From assembly GCA_950295325.1 (NCBI GenBank), contig OX485804.1:63702533-63766532 (forward strand): a stretch of 64,000 nucleotides of DNA, in the 5' to 3' direction. Source of the stretch: Polytrichum commune (taxonomy: Eukaryota; Streptophyta; Polytrichopsida; Polytrichales; Polytrichaceae). Below the pieces are notes generated by a model. The model searched no databases, was not told the DNA's origin, and saw only the letters and a program-made list of their open reading frames with translations. This document shows positions 22,877 through 34,719 of the stretch, in pieces; within the stretch, counting starts at the first letter, position 1; every line of letters starts with the position of its first letter. The position numbers and the translations under genes were made by a program.

Positions 22877-23479
22877 TAATGGAAGCCATAGCTTTATGAA
22901 GGAACTCTACAAAGTTTAGATAGTTGTTTTCACATCCACAAAGATACTTTTCAGGGCGTTTTCCTCTTGAAGGTGAAGATGATATTGTTGATTTTGACTC
23001 TAACAGTTGGTGAATTTCATTTTTGTATATAGTATGATATGTTAGGTTACTCTTTTATCATGTTTTAAGACCTAGGTATGAAAGAAGAGTTTATCCATGG
23101 CCATCAACCAGTTGATGGCTTATTTTAGGTTCAACTCCTGCTACGGATAAATTGTTGATCATTCTTGTTGGATGTTGATATCATTACATATTATTGTTGT
23201 ATGCTGATATGTTCTTTGGACATTGTTGTTGAATGGTGTATGTTGTTTGTAGATATAATTGAAAAACCAACTTACTTATCAATGCCCGAGTTTTTGGCCG
23301 GTTGTCATTACAATGAAGAGGAAATTAACCGGCACTTGAAAGAATATATAGGATATTGGCCGATCCAAATTAATGACAACAAGTTTGCAACCGATCAAAT
23401 CCTAAAAAAACCAGTAGAAATTATGAAAGGACGGATTTTAGCTGGTTGAGCTCAAAAATCTCCCGAACCCTGATATCAA

Positions 23480-23782
23480 CTACACTAAATATGATATTTA
23501 GTGTTAGATACACTAAATACGAACACTACACTAAATATCACTAACCCTATGAAAGTAAGTAACATTAAATGTAAACTCAAACACTAAATATCATCTATGG
23601 TAATATGTGAAAATTACATGCACGAATTTAGTGTTTAGTAGGAAAGAGGTGGCAACAAGGAAGGCGGCGGCGGCGCATTTATGTCTAACACTAATTATCA
23701 AAGAATTGAAAATTAGTGTTGAGCAGAGTAGGGTGGTAAAACACTAAATCTAATCAAACACTAAATATCATATTTAGTGTAG
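23480..23782. mobile_element. MITE of the CACTAAATAT family, longer subtype
   Basis: It starts CTACACTAAATATGATATTT and ends with the inverted equivalent ATATTTAGTGTAG. Several internal CACTAAAT copies are present. Part of the body is repeated in reverse orientation at 26721-26875. Confidence 0.65.
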
Positions 23783-24020
23783 TTACATGTTGACTTCTAA
23801 CCGACACATTGAATGCTACTTATAGGACAAAAGTAACACATAATTAAATAATCACTCACATTAATTTTTCTATAAAAACTATTATAATGGCCCGCTCGAA
23901 TTTTCTACTAGAAATTCAGTGTGGGTTGGAAAGTAAAGTGGCCACAATATTTCTCATTATGAGAATTCAGTTGGGCTCTAAAACATTACTGAGGCCAACA
24001 GTAATAGGACTATTTAGTGG
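23783..24020 (+). repeat. Dispersed repeat, relative of 55935-56247
   Basis: It shares GACTTCTAACC, an AATCACTCACATTAATTTT-type stretch, a CTAGAAATTCAG-type stretch and the ATAGGACTATTTAGT end with 56070-56247. Probably a MITE remnant abutting the preceding element. Confidence 0.45.
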
Positions 24021-24104
24021 AGCTTTCGATTCTCCCCATTCATTGATGCCTATCTAGCTTTCCTGTTACCCGAGACTCGAGTGTACGTGGGAAGCCCGTG
24101 GGAA

Positions 24105-24114
24105 TATATAAATA
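24105..24114 (+). promoter_or_regulatory. Possible TATA box upstream of the dirigent-like gene
   Basis: TATATAAATA stands in otherwise mixed sequence about 815 bp before the dirigent-like ATG. If used, the leader would be long or contain an intron. Between it and the ATG are a partly duplicated segment (GAGCCTCTTCAATTCTGCTTG at about 24630 and 24780) and CATT and CTAT microsatellites. Confidence 0.3.
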
Positions 24115-24928
24115 GGAAGTTGATAACCATCAGCCAGCAGTGGTGTTCGAGAACTGAACGAAACCGAGAAATACATATACAACTGCAGGCAAACCTCAAA
24201 CTCATTCCACCTTCCCATCCATCTAGTGCTTATTCAAGCTGAGGTAGTCCACCATTTTGTGCATAACTGAGCTGTGATGATTCAGCTCAATTACTCTTCA
24301 CAGACTCGGAAAGCCTTTTTGTGAGTTTTCCGTGAGTCCATCCGTCGAGTTTTTTTTGTACAATGTGCATTGACAATTAATATTATTGCACCTGACACAG
24401 CTACAACTTGTCATAGACTCCATACTTGAGATACGAGTCTAACAACACTTTCAGTACATGCAACCGCAGTTAGTGGCAACTGATCAGCACGGATCGATCT
24501 GCAAGCTTGGAAACTCTTTGCTGTTGAAACGTTTGCAACTCGAACGCATAGTTGGGTTAGTCAGTTGTCTTCCCAGAGTGGGACAGAGTTCGGTTCGCCA
24601 CCGAGAGTGGCCGTAGCCCACTGTCGAAGAGCCTCTTCAATTCTGCTTGCCACTTCCTCGGACCCGACGTTTCTTTCATTCATTCATTCTTTCTATCTTT
24701 CCATATATCTTCATGTCTACGTGTCTATCAGGAATTGAAAGTTATTGACCCCCAAAAGCTGGCAGGAGCCCGCAATCAAAGAGCCTCTTCAATTCTGCTT
24801 GCAAATTCCTCTGGAACCCATTGTATCTATCTATCTATCTATATGTCTATCAAGAATTGAAAGTAGTTGACCCCCTGGCTATTGAGAGGAGGAGATTACG
24901 TACGGAGACTCCAAGCTGCATTCAGAAG

Positions 24929-25450
24929 ATGAAGGTGGTGGACATGGTTGCGGTGGTGATGCTGATGCTGGCATGTGCCAGCGCCTGGATCATAGCCCCT
25001 GCGAGTGCAGCGTGCAATCGCACGATTGTGTTCTACCAGTTCGACGACCGGTCGACCTCAGCGGCTGACTCGCCTCTCGTCACCAACTCGACGAAGGGCT
25101 TCATTGCCCTCATCGACCAGGCGATCACGGCGGGCGTGAACACGACGACATCCGCGGTCGTTGGGCGCCAGTACGGCTCAATCAGCGCGTTCTACAACAC
25201 CACCGATCCGAACGGGATCTTCCACCTTTACGCGTCGCTCGATCACCGCATCTCCACCAAAGAATACACCGGCACGTTCCTACTGCAGGGCTCCTACTCG
25301 GACGTCGACAACACGCGCACGTTGTCGATCACGGGCGGCACTGGCGACTTCCTCCTCGCGCGCGGCTGGGCCATCGAGACGTTTGCTATCGGCAGCGCCA
25401 CCGTCGCCCCCGCGGTCGTGCGTTACGAGTGCCACTTGATTTTGCCGTAG
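24929..25450 (+). CDS. Dirigent-like secreted protein
   Basis: A 173-residue protein. The start at 24929 was chosen because the next 28 residues form a clear signal peptide (MVAVVMLMLACASAW core, small residues ASA before ACN). The mature part fits the dirigent / allene-oxide-cyclase-like beta-barrel fold: VGRQYGSISAFY near residues 78-89, a GTFLLQGSYSD strand near 115-125, and the family signature GGTGDFLLARGWA near 136-148. Dirigent proteins act in the apoplast and steer stereoselective phenoxy-radical coupling in lignan and lignin chemistry. The substrate here cannot be read. Its GC content is much higher than the surroundings. There is no intron in the coding part. Truncated copies lie just downstream. 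An allene-oxide-cyclase-like identity is the main alternative. Confidence 0.78.
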   Translation: MKVVDMVAVVMLMLACASAWIIAPASAACNRTIVFYQFDDRSTSAADSPLVTNSTKGFIALIDQAITAGVNTTTSAVVGRQYGSISAFYNTTDPNGIFHLYASLDHRISTKEYTGTFLLQGSYSDVDNTRTLSITGGTGDFLLARGWAIETFAIGSATVAPAVVRYECHLILP

Positions 25451-25769
25451 TCTTCAGCTTGTGTCTGGTAGTTTAGAGAGAGAGAGAGAGCGCACCTTGG
25501 GCTGAGCTCATTGTTCATAGCCGCAAGTTCACATGTGAACCCGAAGCAGGTTAAAAAAATAAGGCAATAGTCTAAAGAGCTTGAAAAGAGATTTCTTCCC
25601 GCAGCACCAGGGCGACATGTTTGTCATCGTCTAGTGGCGCGGCTTAGCTCAAAACGCAGCAATCGACTTGACATGACGAGTCACACAGGTGGGAAACTAT
25701 ATAACTACGTAGGAAACGCGCTCCTGTAATAAATCACAAAATTCGTCACATCCTCGACACAAATTTGTA

Positions 25770-25996
25770 GTGTCCTCTTCAACACTGATGAATCTGGCCC
25801 TTATCAAATGCTTGTCAATGGGTTCAACTGCAATTGGCACGTTCCTGCTGCAGGGCTCCTACTCAGACATCAACAACTTGTGCACATTGTCAGTTACCGG
25901 CGGCACCGGCGACTTCCTCCTCGCACGCGGCTGGGCCACTGAGGCATTTGCAATCGGCAGCGTTGCGAGTGCCACTTGAAATCGAATTTGCCGTAA
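25770..25996 (+). pseudogene. Truncated copy of the dirigent-like gene
   Basis: From about 25837 the sequence repeats the 3' part of the 24929-25450 gene, including GTFLLQGSYSD, GGTGDFLLARGWA and the sequence just before the stop. It lacks the signal peptide and the first strands and has lost the VAPAVVRY segment. The short frame that remains cannot fold as a full barrel. Confidence 0.75.
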
Positions 25997-26009
25997 CGTG
26001 ATTCGGATC

Positions 26010-26340
26010 CTTTAAATTCTCTGTGCACCCATTCCTCGTACGTAGGATATGAAATACATCGCAATCAGTGCAAGATGATTAAGCAATTCTCCAAATTGTA
26101 CCCGCACCAGCCATTTGCCTCATAATTCGGGAAGCTCGTATGGATATCTTATTCATTACCAAAGTGAAGACTTTCGTGCAAATTCAGTGGTCACATATGA
26201 TCCCCCAATCATGCTGACTATTGAACTTAGAATGGTTAGCATATTTCGTACGAGTACGTAGTTCAATCTCTTTTGAACCTGTGTATTTTTGGTGTCTATT
26301 CTTCGATCCACACTTAACCACACATCACTCAAATGCAAAT
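26010..26340 (+). repeat. Dispersed repeat family R2, long copy
   Basis: About 330 bp similar throughout to 63105-63430: GATATGAAATAC, a GCAGCCATTTGC-like stretch, TGACTATTGA and the final CACACATCACTC all occur in order. It directly follows the dirigent fragment. No coding or terminal structure was identified. Confidence 0.55.
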
Positions 26341-26379
26341 GTCTACATTATTGTTGTGTTGGAATGAGGCATGTCTACC

Positions 26380-26710
26380 TTAGTCTTCAGGTTGTGTCGT
26401 GTAGTTGCAGACTTAGGCAAATTTCACAAAGCTTTTAAAGAGCTTTCTTCTCGAGGAGAACCCGTTTGTTGTGCGGCTTAGCTCAAGACGCAACAATCGA
26501 CTTGACATGATGAGCCACACGGAGAGGGTGTTACACAATTAGTAGGAAACATGCTCTTGTAATGTATTAACACTAATTTTTGACAAATCCTTGACTCAAA
26601 TGGATAGTGTCCTCTTCAACCCTAACAAATCATGTTGTCAAATCAGGTAATGGCCTTCTCAAATTTGCATCAATCAGATTCTTTAGGATTGGCAGCGCCA
26701 CAGTAAAGTG
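26380..26710 (+). pseudogene. Second decayed duplicate of the dirigent-like locus
   Basis: It repeats the 3' flank of the intact gene: TCTTCAGSTTGTGT, GCGGCTTAGCTCAA, AATCGACTTGACATGA and AGTGTCCTCTTCAAC in the same order as 25451-25790. A trace of coding (GGCAGCGCCAC) lies near 26691. No usable frame remains. Confidence 0.6.
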
Positions 26711-26720
26711 CCCGATTGGA

Positions 26721-26875
26721 CACTAAATTCGTGCATGTAACTTCCACATATCACCATAGTTGATATTTAGTGTTTGAGTTTACCCTTAATGTTACTTACT
26801 TTCATGGGGTTAGTGGTATTTAGTGTATGTGTTCGTATGTAGTGTATCAAACACTAAATATCATATTTAGTGTAC
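26721..26875. mobile_element. MITE of the CACTAAATAT family, partial
   Basis: This is the reverse complement of about 23485-23640, ending ATCATATTTAGTGTAC. The left terminus is degraded (CACTAAATTCG). Confidence 0.55.
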
Positions 26876-27496
26876 TTCATTTGCCCGGAACCAACCCCCA
26901 ACTTCACATTGTTGTTGCATGTTGTGCCTTGGCATCTTGTTTGTTTATTAGTTTCAATGAGAGCGCTTTGTGTTAGACATTTAGAATGGTTGGTTTCACA
27001 TCTGCAGTTCCAACACCAAGATGAGCAGGGGCATTGTGCAATAGGCCATCAAATACTTCCTCAATATGGACGCTGAAAGAGGGATGCGATTGAGGAGAAG
27101 CCTTTGCTTCAGTTGGAATGCATAAAAGAGTGTGGCTCATGAAGCTAGTATATGCCAGTCCTAGTGCTTGTCTACATGCAGGTGGGTTCACAAGAACAAT
27201 CAGCAGATTATGATAAAGATATCTTTGAGGACCTCCCATCTTCTGAAAACCCACACAATTTTACATGATTTTTTAGTGGTTATACTATTAGGTGGCATTC
27301 TTTGTGAACATCTTTTGAAACACATGTTATTCTTGTGTTTTGTTTATGGTATTGGATCAACTTGGGTCGTTATGGAATTGTTCTCATGGTGGCTCGGGGA
27401 GGTCACTAGTGAGAATCGTGGAAACAACGTGCGATAAAAAAAATAGGGTCTAATATATTCATTGTGGATAAATTTTGCAAAAAAACGTACATATAT

Positions 27497-28217
27497 GAGT
27501 TATCCGTAAAGTAAGCTGGTGTTTTGACAGATTTTGAGTGCACTATTCACACAAACCCATGGAAACGCAAAGTAAGGCTCTTGAATTCCGGGGCATAATA
27601 CACAAGGCCAGGGTTTAAGGTCAGAGCCGGTCTGCTTGTTTTTGGATGAGAGAATCGGGGTCCGCCTATTCGTCAAAAGAAATTAAGAGTTTTTCAGAGA
27701 CTAAAACAGGCGTCTGGCCCACAACACATAGTATTCATTTTGTATGGGCCTATTTTCAGGTGTTTATTGTGTAAGTTGAGGAGCCTCTTGAAAACCCTGA
27801 AATAAGTGGGCTTGAAGATTCCCAACATATAACAAGCATGGGGCAGGAGGGGGGGGGGGCAAGTCCCCTTGTCTGCCATGTGTGACCTAAAATTAGGGCC
27901 ATACCTAATTGCCGAAATTGTTCCTAATAATTCAATTGCCTTTATTTATGACTTTCGCCCCGCCTTGTCAGTGGATCTTCTTTGTTGACAGAATTAGCGA
28001 AACAGGAGAGGGCCCTCTGACAAAGCGACGCTAAATTCCCGGGGCGCGCTCGCAATACAGGAGCAAATTTGTTTTTTCACCATTTCCGGTCCCTCAAAAG
28101 ATTTGTGCCTATATTTTTTTATAGCTACAGACACCTGCTCCACTTTTAGGGCTTGTCACACAATTTTCTCAAATCCAGGCCCAAAACCCTCTCTTCAGCT
28201 CACTTTACGGATAACTC
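27497..28217. mobile_element. TIR element (721 bp) with TAT flanks
   Basis: The inverted ends GAGTTATCCGTAAAGTAAGC and GCTCACTTTACGGATAACTC match with one mismatch over 22 bases. TAT repeats directly on both sides (27494-27496 and 28218-28220). A three-base target duplication of this kind suggests a PIF/Harbinger-like MITE, though no transposase is present. The interior includes an 11-base G run at 27849-27859. Confidence 0.6.
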
Positions 28218-28220
28218 TAT

Positions 28221-31167
28221 AATATAGGGGGTTTTAGAATAATGAAACATGTTTACATGTAAGATAGCATCACATATAATGGTGTTTTTTATCTAGTTAG
28301 TACATATAAAATAGCGTGGAAACAATTACTAGGGTGGCAGATCCAGGGTAGGGTCTGTGCTAGTGGATGAAAAGAGGTAAATTTCTGTTGAAAAAACTTG
28401 GATGGATGACTTCACATGTTGGTTGGCTTGAACGTTATTGAACCAACGCATCCAATGTGGAGTTAATGTTCTCTACTTATGTGCTGGGAGGGAAAATGTC
28501 AATGCGAACTGCAATCTTCTTTCCGATTTTCTTTGGCAATATAAATAAAATAGTGTATTCTTAAATGATTTCCCAAAAAAATTATAATTACAAATAAGGT
28601 GTATTAACATACAAGCATTTACCTTTATTTTGAAAAATACCATACCTTATAATCTTTACTACAAGGTAAATAGCCCCCCGATAAATAGGTCATGAGCACA
28701 CATGTATGCATTTATATAAGAGAAAATAACCTCCCCAAGCGTGGTGGTGATATTGAATACTCATTGAATATTGACATTGATCTATAATCATGAATGTTCC
28801 ACCCAAATAATTCAAGGTGGAGGACAATGTTAACTGTTAAGCACCAAAAGTCGATTACATACCAAAAGGAGATGTGCTCACAAGAGGTTGGACTTCCACG
28901 CTCAAATATGATAATCATGGTAGTCTCCATACTTCAACATTTTTGGTGGGACCTATATGCCCATTCAATGAGCACGAGCACATTGCAAGAACTTTGACTA
29001 ATTGACAATGCACAAGATACTCATGTGGGCCACCTTTACATTGCATTTCATTGTTTTCCAAGGTAACTTCCAATAATTCAATGGGCAACCCAAAAATGAT
29101 ATTTTCGCAGCAAGGTTTGGAAAGTTTTCCGTGCAAAATTCACGGGTTGCTTGAAAGTTTGATGACATGCCTAAATATAGACATGTAAATCCACAAAATT
29201 AGGCTTGGGGGGTCTGTTCACAAGAGCTTGTTTGTGTTGTAGTTACATTCCCATACATGCAACCGATTTAATATAGTCAGGTACTCAATGAGAGTTGTGT
29301 AGAAATGCGATTCACATAATTTTTATTATCGTTCCATGAAGGATTGCATAGGGTGTAAGTTCTGGAAAGTGATGGCAGCCAAACCATGACTAATAAGGTA
29401 ACTTTTGTTATATTGTGTTTCACAATTTTAAATGTTTTGGGCAACATATAACTACAAGTGAGATTGAGCTTTGCAAAGAGCGAAGAATGGCATGAGTGAC
29501 TAAGAACAATCGTCACAAAAAATACTGGAAGAATAGAAGGGAGAGTAGAGGGGGGAGATCAATATGCACAACCCAAACAAATGAGCGGCGTTGGAGGTGG
29601 CGATGATGATCAAGCAACCCCTCTACAAGAAGCATTTGGGATTGATTGGTGAGAGAGATCTATGGAATTTATAACTTATAAGTGTGCTACATAGTGATGT
29701 GCCCGTGGTAATATAATACACCCTACACTCCGTAATATCAACCTCCGTAATGTCACTCACTCTCTAATATCCGGAAACCCTAGAAAACGGATGTTCATAG
29801 TTCAAATCTCACTCCTTATTGTCACCTTTCTCTCATTATATCACGAATTTTGTCATTAATGCAAACCACCAAAGAAGTCAACCAACACTCTTGCATTCTG
29901 CCATGTGTCAATATGTGAAGTGTCACCTTCTTCTTCTTCTTCTTATGCCACTTTGTTGAATGTTGGTGCATGCATATGCCACATCGCCCGGGAAGGCCAA
30001 GTGGAGTGGACCACACCACACCATTTAAAATGTTGCACTTTATGTTATTCCATAGTGCCACATGCTACACTAATTCACTAGTATCACGCATCCGTATTAA
30101 CACTGCAAAACTCCGTAATATCACATGTGTGATACTACAGAGTTTAGAGTTTAGTTGCAACATATATGGGTCATTCATTACTATTATAAATACTTCATGA
30201 CTCAAGCATATCCTGATATCCCTTGTCGAACATGTGGCACTCTCCCAAAGGAATTGACATCATGTGATGATGATGAAGATCTTGTATGAAGATGAAATGA
30301 AGTCATATCTTATTTACATCCCGGCAGGGAGAAGATGGCTAATGACAACCTTACACCTGTCCCATATTAAGAAGTTACTAAGCCCGTGCATATCTCGTCA
30401 TGCCCATAAGGCCCCCATGAGCCGCCACCATGCCCTCATGGTCCCCTTGCCCATGCCATGCCTACCACCTCCCCCAGGTTTCCCCCACATACCCAATCTT
30501 CAACATTTGTTTCATGTTTTCCTTTTGCACGTGGACATTGGGATTCTTTCACCAAACCCACCTTTTGTACTTATAGTCCAACCATCTTTCCACATTCAAT
30601 CTCTTTCTTTTGTTGGTTGCGTGTTTGTCTGTTTTAATATTTTTATTTTTATTGGGGGGGGGGGGGGGGGAGGGGTTAGCATATGACCTTTTTCTTTTGA
30701 AATTTTGTCTTTTTTAAGACAAAGTTTGGTTGGGAATGGTGGGGGCGACACCACCATCACTTTACTTGTCTATGACTTCCCTAGGCAATGTATACTCTTG
30801 CACATTAAAAACAATTCGTAACCTTAGATACATTTTTATGCCCCTACTATAGGTGCACATGCTTCCTAGGCTAGGTTGGAAGTCTTTCAAATGCACATTA
30901 CATTCAATCTAATAGGAATATCATAAACTACAATGTGGACCCACATGGGTTCACCGATGTTCCACAACAACATGTTGTGCAATAAAGATAGGGTCCAAGT
31001 ATAAAATTTGATGTTTCAATGTAAAAACTTAAAACTCTTAGAAAAGTCTAGGATATTGAAATTCTATTTGAGAATATAGTAGATACATTCCAAGCATATT
31101 CATCATACATGCATAATAATTCATGAATATGCACATTACTTCATCGCCGCCCTCTTGAAAATACCCC
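28221..31167. other. Long non-coding stretch
   Basis: No gene was recognised. It contains a CTT run (29932-29944) and a 17-base G run (30654-30670). The open frame at 30264-30686 is proline-rich and ends in the G run, so I read it as chance. Confidence 0.45.
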
Positions 31168-31790
31168 CAAGGGGTCCACTCTTCATTGGAGCTCTAAATG
31201 ATGTGTGTGGGTGATCATGAGATGAAACTCCTTATATACGAGAAAATTATAGTGAAAAACAAAGGTTTATGTACTAATGGTATGCTACATAGTAGACCCA
31301 TGTACATATACTAAGGTTGTCAGCTTAATGTTATAAATGCCTCCATTGTATACACAAAATGTAAATTGTGAAAATATACATCTTTATTATGTAAACAGTC
31401 CACGCTGCTTTTCAATAAATAAGTTATTGAAGATTTTTTCATCCCCAAGATGTCACTCGTGGTAATTCGATCCTATACACAGGGGTTGCACTCTTCACTC
31501 GGGGGTTGGACTCTTCATTGGAAACCTAAACGCATGCATGGATCACTTTGAAATTTAACCCCCTATATATGAGAAGTTTATAAAGAAAAAACATTTGTAT
31601 ACGTACTAACAACATGCTAGAAAATGGACTCATGTATTTATATTGAGGTTTTCAATTTAATTTGATAAATGCCTCCACTACATATACAAAATATAATTCA
31701 TAAATTAATTATGCCTTTATCATATGTAAAATCCATGCTCACTTTCTAATGAGAAAGTCATTGAATTTTTTTCATTCACAACATGTAACT
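31168..31790 (+). repeat. Two diverged tandem repeats of about 300 bp
   Basis: Copies at about 31168-31455 and 31500-31790 share GGACTCTTCATTGGA-type, TAAATGCCTCCA and AATAAGTTATTGA-type stretches in the same order. A third, inverted copy lies at about 33010-33260, so the set brackets the elements at 32422-32944. Confidence 0.5.
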
Positions 31791-32421
31791 CAATGATTGC
31801 ATCAAATAAACAAAGACAAGACCATAATAACTTAGCCACAATCTGGAGAACAAAACTCAAAGAAGCCCATGAGTATTCCAAAAGCCTCTAGCTTGATTTA
31901 GGAACCCAAATGCAAACCCTAACAAGAAAACATCACATTCACATGTGACGGGTTTTTTTTCAAGGTTAACTCAATTTCTAGTCTTGTGGAGTGCACTTCA
32001 ACCTTGTAAAAGATTGCATTTTGAAACTAATTTTATACATGCACCTATGGTACAAGTTCATAGAGTGAAGAAGAAGTTTCTTTATATCATGAATGTTATG
32101 TTTTGTTTTCTATCAACAATATTTGACTTAATAATGAAGAACCTAACATTCATGATACAAAAAGACTTCTTCCCTTGTTATCACTTGCACATGCTACTAG
32201 CATTTTGCAATTGCATCTAGACATAGTTGGCAAAAGCTGCCTCCAAAGACCAATTCAAGTTGGGCTTCCTTGTATTTGAGAGAACAACATTTGTGACATT
32301 TTTGTGTGTCATGTGATGTTTTCATTAATACCATGTTGAATGGACAAGGGAATCATTGAGGATTTTTTTACCATATAACATCAATGGATGAATGTGAATT
32401 GGATGAAACTAACACATCAAA

Positions 32422-32731
32422 TGTCAATTTTTTCTCTAAACCTTAGGGTCCCTTTTGTACATCTACCTTTACATGAAAACAATTAATAGCCTTTTGTAAT
32501 GTACATAGGGTGTACATACTACATGGGTGGATAATTCATACCATGTATGAATTAACATGAGTGTAAGAAGGGGTATTATTTGATGCATTAGCGTACATAG
32601 GATACATAAGGGAGAGGAATTATTTTTCTCTAGTATGTACACCCTATGTACATTTAAAAAGGCCAATAAGAATTGTGAAGTAAAGATGGGTGTACAAAAG
32701 GGGGCCCTAAGGATTAGAGAAAAAAATGACA
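32422..32731. mobile_element. Foldback element with arms of about 100 bp
   Basis: The left arm starts TGTCAATTTTTTCTC and carries CCTTAGGG, CTTTTGTACA and ACATAGGGTGTACATA. The right arm is its imperfect inverted copy ending GAGAAAAAAATGACA. A short non-coding centre separates them. Confidence 0.6.
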
Positions 32732-32740
32732 ATAGGTATG

Positions 32741-32944
32741 CTACACTAAATATATGATTTAGTGTAACTTACAATTCAGAGTTACACATCCCTATACATA
32801 TTTTTACTATGTATGTAACTTTTTACCAAGTAAAGATGTTAATGTTATGCAATGTTTGTTGGTAAAAAATGAGATGTATAATAAACAATTATAACGTTGC
32901 GTAAATCCAAGTAGTAGTGACACTAAATATCATGTTTAGTGTAG
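32741..32944. mobile_element. MITE of the CACTAAATAT family
   Basis: The ends CTACACTAAATATATGATTT and ATCATGTTTAGTGTAG are inverted. The body shares TTTTACCAAGTAAAGATGTT with 58881-59109. Confidence 0.65.
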
Positions 32945-33526
32945 TTTCCTCCAATTTCCCTAGGCTTAATACATTCAAATGACGTGTGCTTTTAGTGTCA
33001 AAACATTATGAGTATATTTTCTAGATTAAAAAACATGTTCAATGACTTTCACATTGGAAAGCGAAAGTAGTTTAGTAATGAAACGAATGTTTATTAATTT
33101 CATGATTTATATTTTGTGTATGTAGTGGAGGCATGTATCACATTAAATTGAAAAGCTTAGTATAAATACACGAGTTCATTTTTATCCTACTATCAGGACA
33201 TATAGTCTGATGTGCATGGGTGACTATGAAACACACACATGATGGTGGACTCTTCATTGGAAATTTGCATATGCCTAGGACCCTACAACATACATTTATT
33301 GTCATTTTTCCATTTATAAACTTTCAAATCTCCCTTCGTACACTTAACTATACATTAAATTCTTAGTAGGTTCTTTGGTTGTACACACTAGAGAATAAAA
33401 GAAACCTCCCCTTTATGAAATTACTACACATGTTAATGCCTCAAATAATACCCTTGTATACACTCAAGTTAGTTTGTATGTGGTATAAAGAGTGACCCCC
33501 TGCTTGCCTTCCCTGCAAAAATACCC

Positions 33527-33966
33527 TGTCACGTGAGGCGACATCGGGGGCTAAGTCACGTCAAATTAGGAGTAAATGGACTCCATTAGGAGTCCATGTG
33601 TGTTTGGATGGATTATGGACTCCATTGGGAGTCCTAGTTAGTTGTTCATCCACTCCATGGATGAAATCCACATAGGATTGGGGTTATGTGGAGAGGAAGG
33701 CATCTTGACTTGCCATTGTTGTCAAGTCAAGTCTTGTGAGTGTGTTTTGAGAGAGAGAGAGCTTGTTGTTGCTATCTTATGGCTATGGTGTAGTAGATCA
33801 TGAGTAAAGCCTTTGCATTCTTTCTCCATCACTTGCACTCTTGGATTCTCCCTTTGTGGAGTGAGAGATAGCTTGACTCTTGTGTGTGAATTTCAGAGTT
33901 TCTTAAGCTTTGTAAGGAGATTTCTTAGTTTCTTGAGCTTGGAGAGAGAAACCCTCATACTTGACA
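33527..33966 (+). repeat. Gypsy 5' LTR, 3' portion missing
   Basis: It is highly similar to 43128-43559 until ACCCTCAT, after which about 100 bp present in the 3' LTR is absent and only a short CTTGACA end remains. The exact end is uncertain. Confidence 0.75.
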
Positions 33967-34070
33967 ACAATTGCGCTTATTTTTCATTTTTGGTTGTATT
34001 TCTGAGCTAGAAGGGCCCAGTAGTGGGAGCAAATGAGTGATACAAGTGTATGAAAGCTTAGTTTGCAATT

Positions 34071-34474
34071 ATAACACGCTCAGATGAATTCAACGCGAAT
34101 CGAACCCGGACCGTATTAATACAACACGCACGTCCTTATCCAACCAACCTTGGAACCATGACTTGGTGACCAACAACACAATCAACCATCATTTATACTC
34201 AAACAAATACGCACGCTTCCCGTCTCCAATGAAGTAGAAAAACCCACACAATTCTAAATTAAAACCCATGCACCCTACACACCACCCTCCCCCCCCCCCC
34301 CCGGTTCAACCGGTTAAAACATCGGTTACTAACATAGTGTCTACTCCCTGCAAAGGGTGAAGTAGTATTACACCCAACGCCGCTACCCTGGGGTACGGCC
34401 ACGGTTGTCCTACGAACAGACACTTTATTCACTCCGGTCCCTGGTAGGGACCGGAGTTCTTCTTTCTTCTTTCT
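34071..34474 (-). mobile_element. 404-bp retroposed insertion in the Gypsy leader, SINE-like
   Basis: It is flanked by perfect 13-bp direct repeats TTAGTTTGCAATT (34058-34070 and 34475-34487). On the minus strand it carries a good B box GGTTCGATTC (34098-34107) and an A-box-like TGGTTGGATAAGG (34134-34146), spaced as in a tRNA gene. It also has a 14-base C run and a 10-bp-arm hairpin (34432-34457). The tRNA-like part lies near the distal end rather than at the head, so SINE is a tentative label. Confidence 0.5.
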
Positions 34475-34719
34475 TTAGTTTGCAATTCCTTGCAACCCTC
34501 AAGAAGATTTTGAGAAAAATCTTCACATTTCTCTTTTGGTGTCTCTTTGTGTTTTCTTGAATTCTTGATGGTTGAATCTTGAGACCAAATGGAATCTCAA
34601 GTCACATCTTTCTTGCTTGCAAATTGTGGAAGCAAAGTTTAATTTTTGTTCTTTTAAAACAAACACAACAATAAAATAAAACAACAATTAAATAAAAATC
34701 CGATTTGTTTTTAATTGTT

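Noticed and set aside
30264-30686. 140-residue ORF ending in a glycine run
   Set aside because: It ends by reading a 17-base G run, has low-complexity proline content and no homology signal.
34098-34146. A tRNA gene on the minus strand
   Set aside because: A and B boxes are present, but a cloverleaf with paired acceptor and anticodon stems could not be drawn. Better explained as part of a retroposed element.
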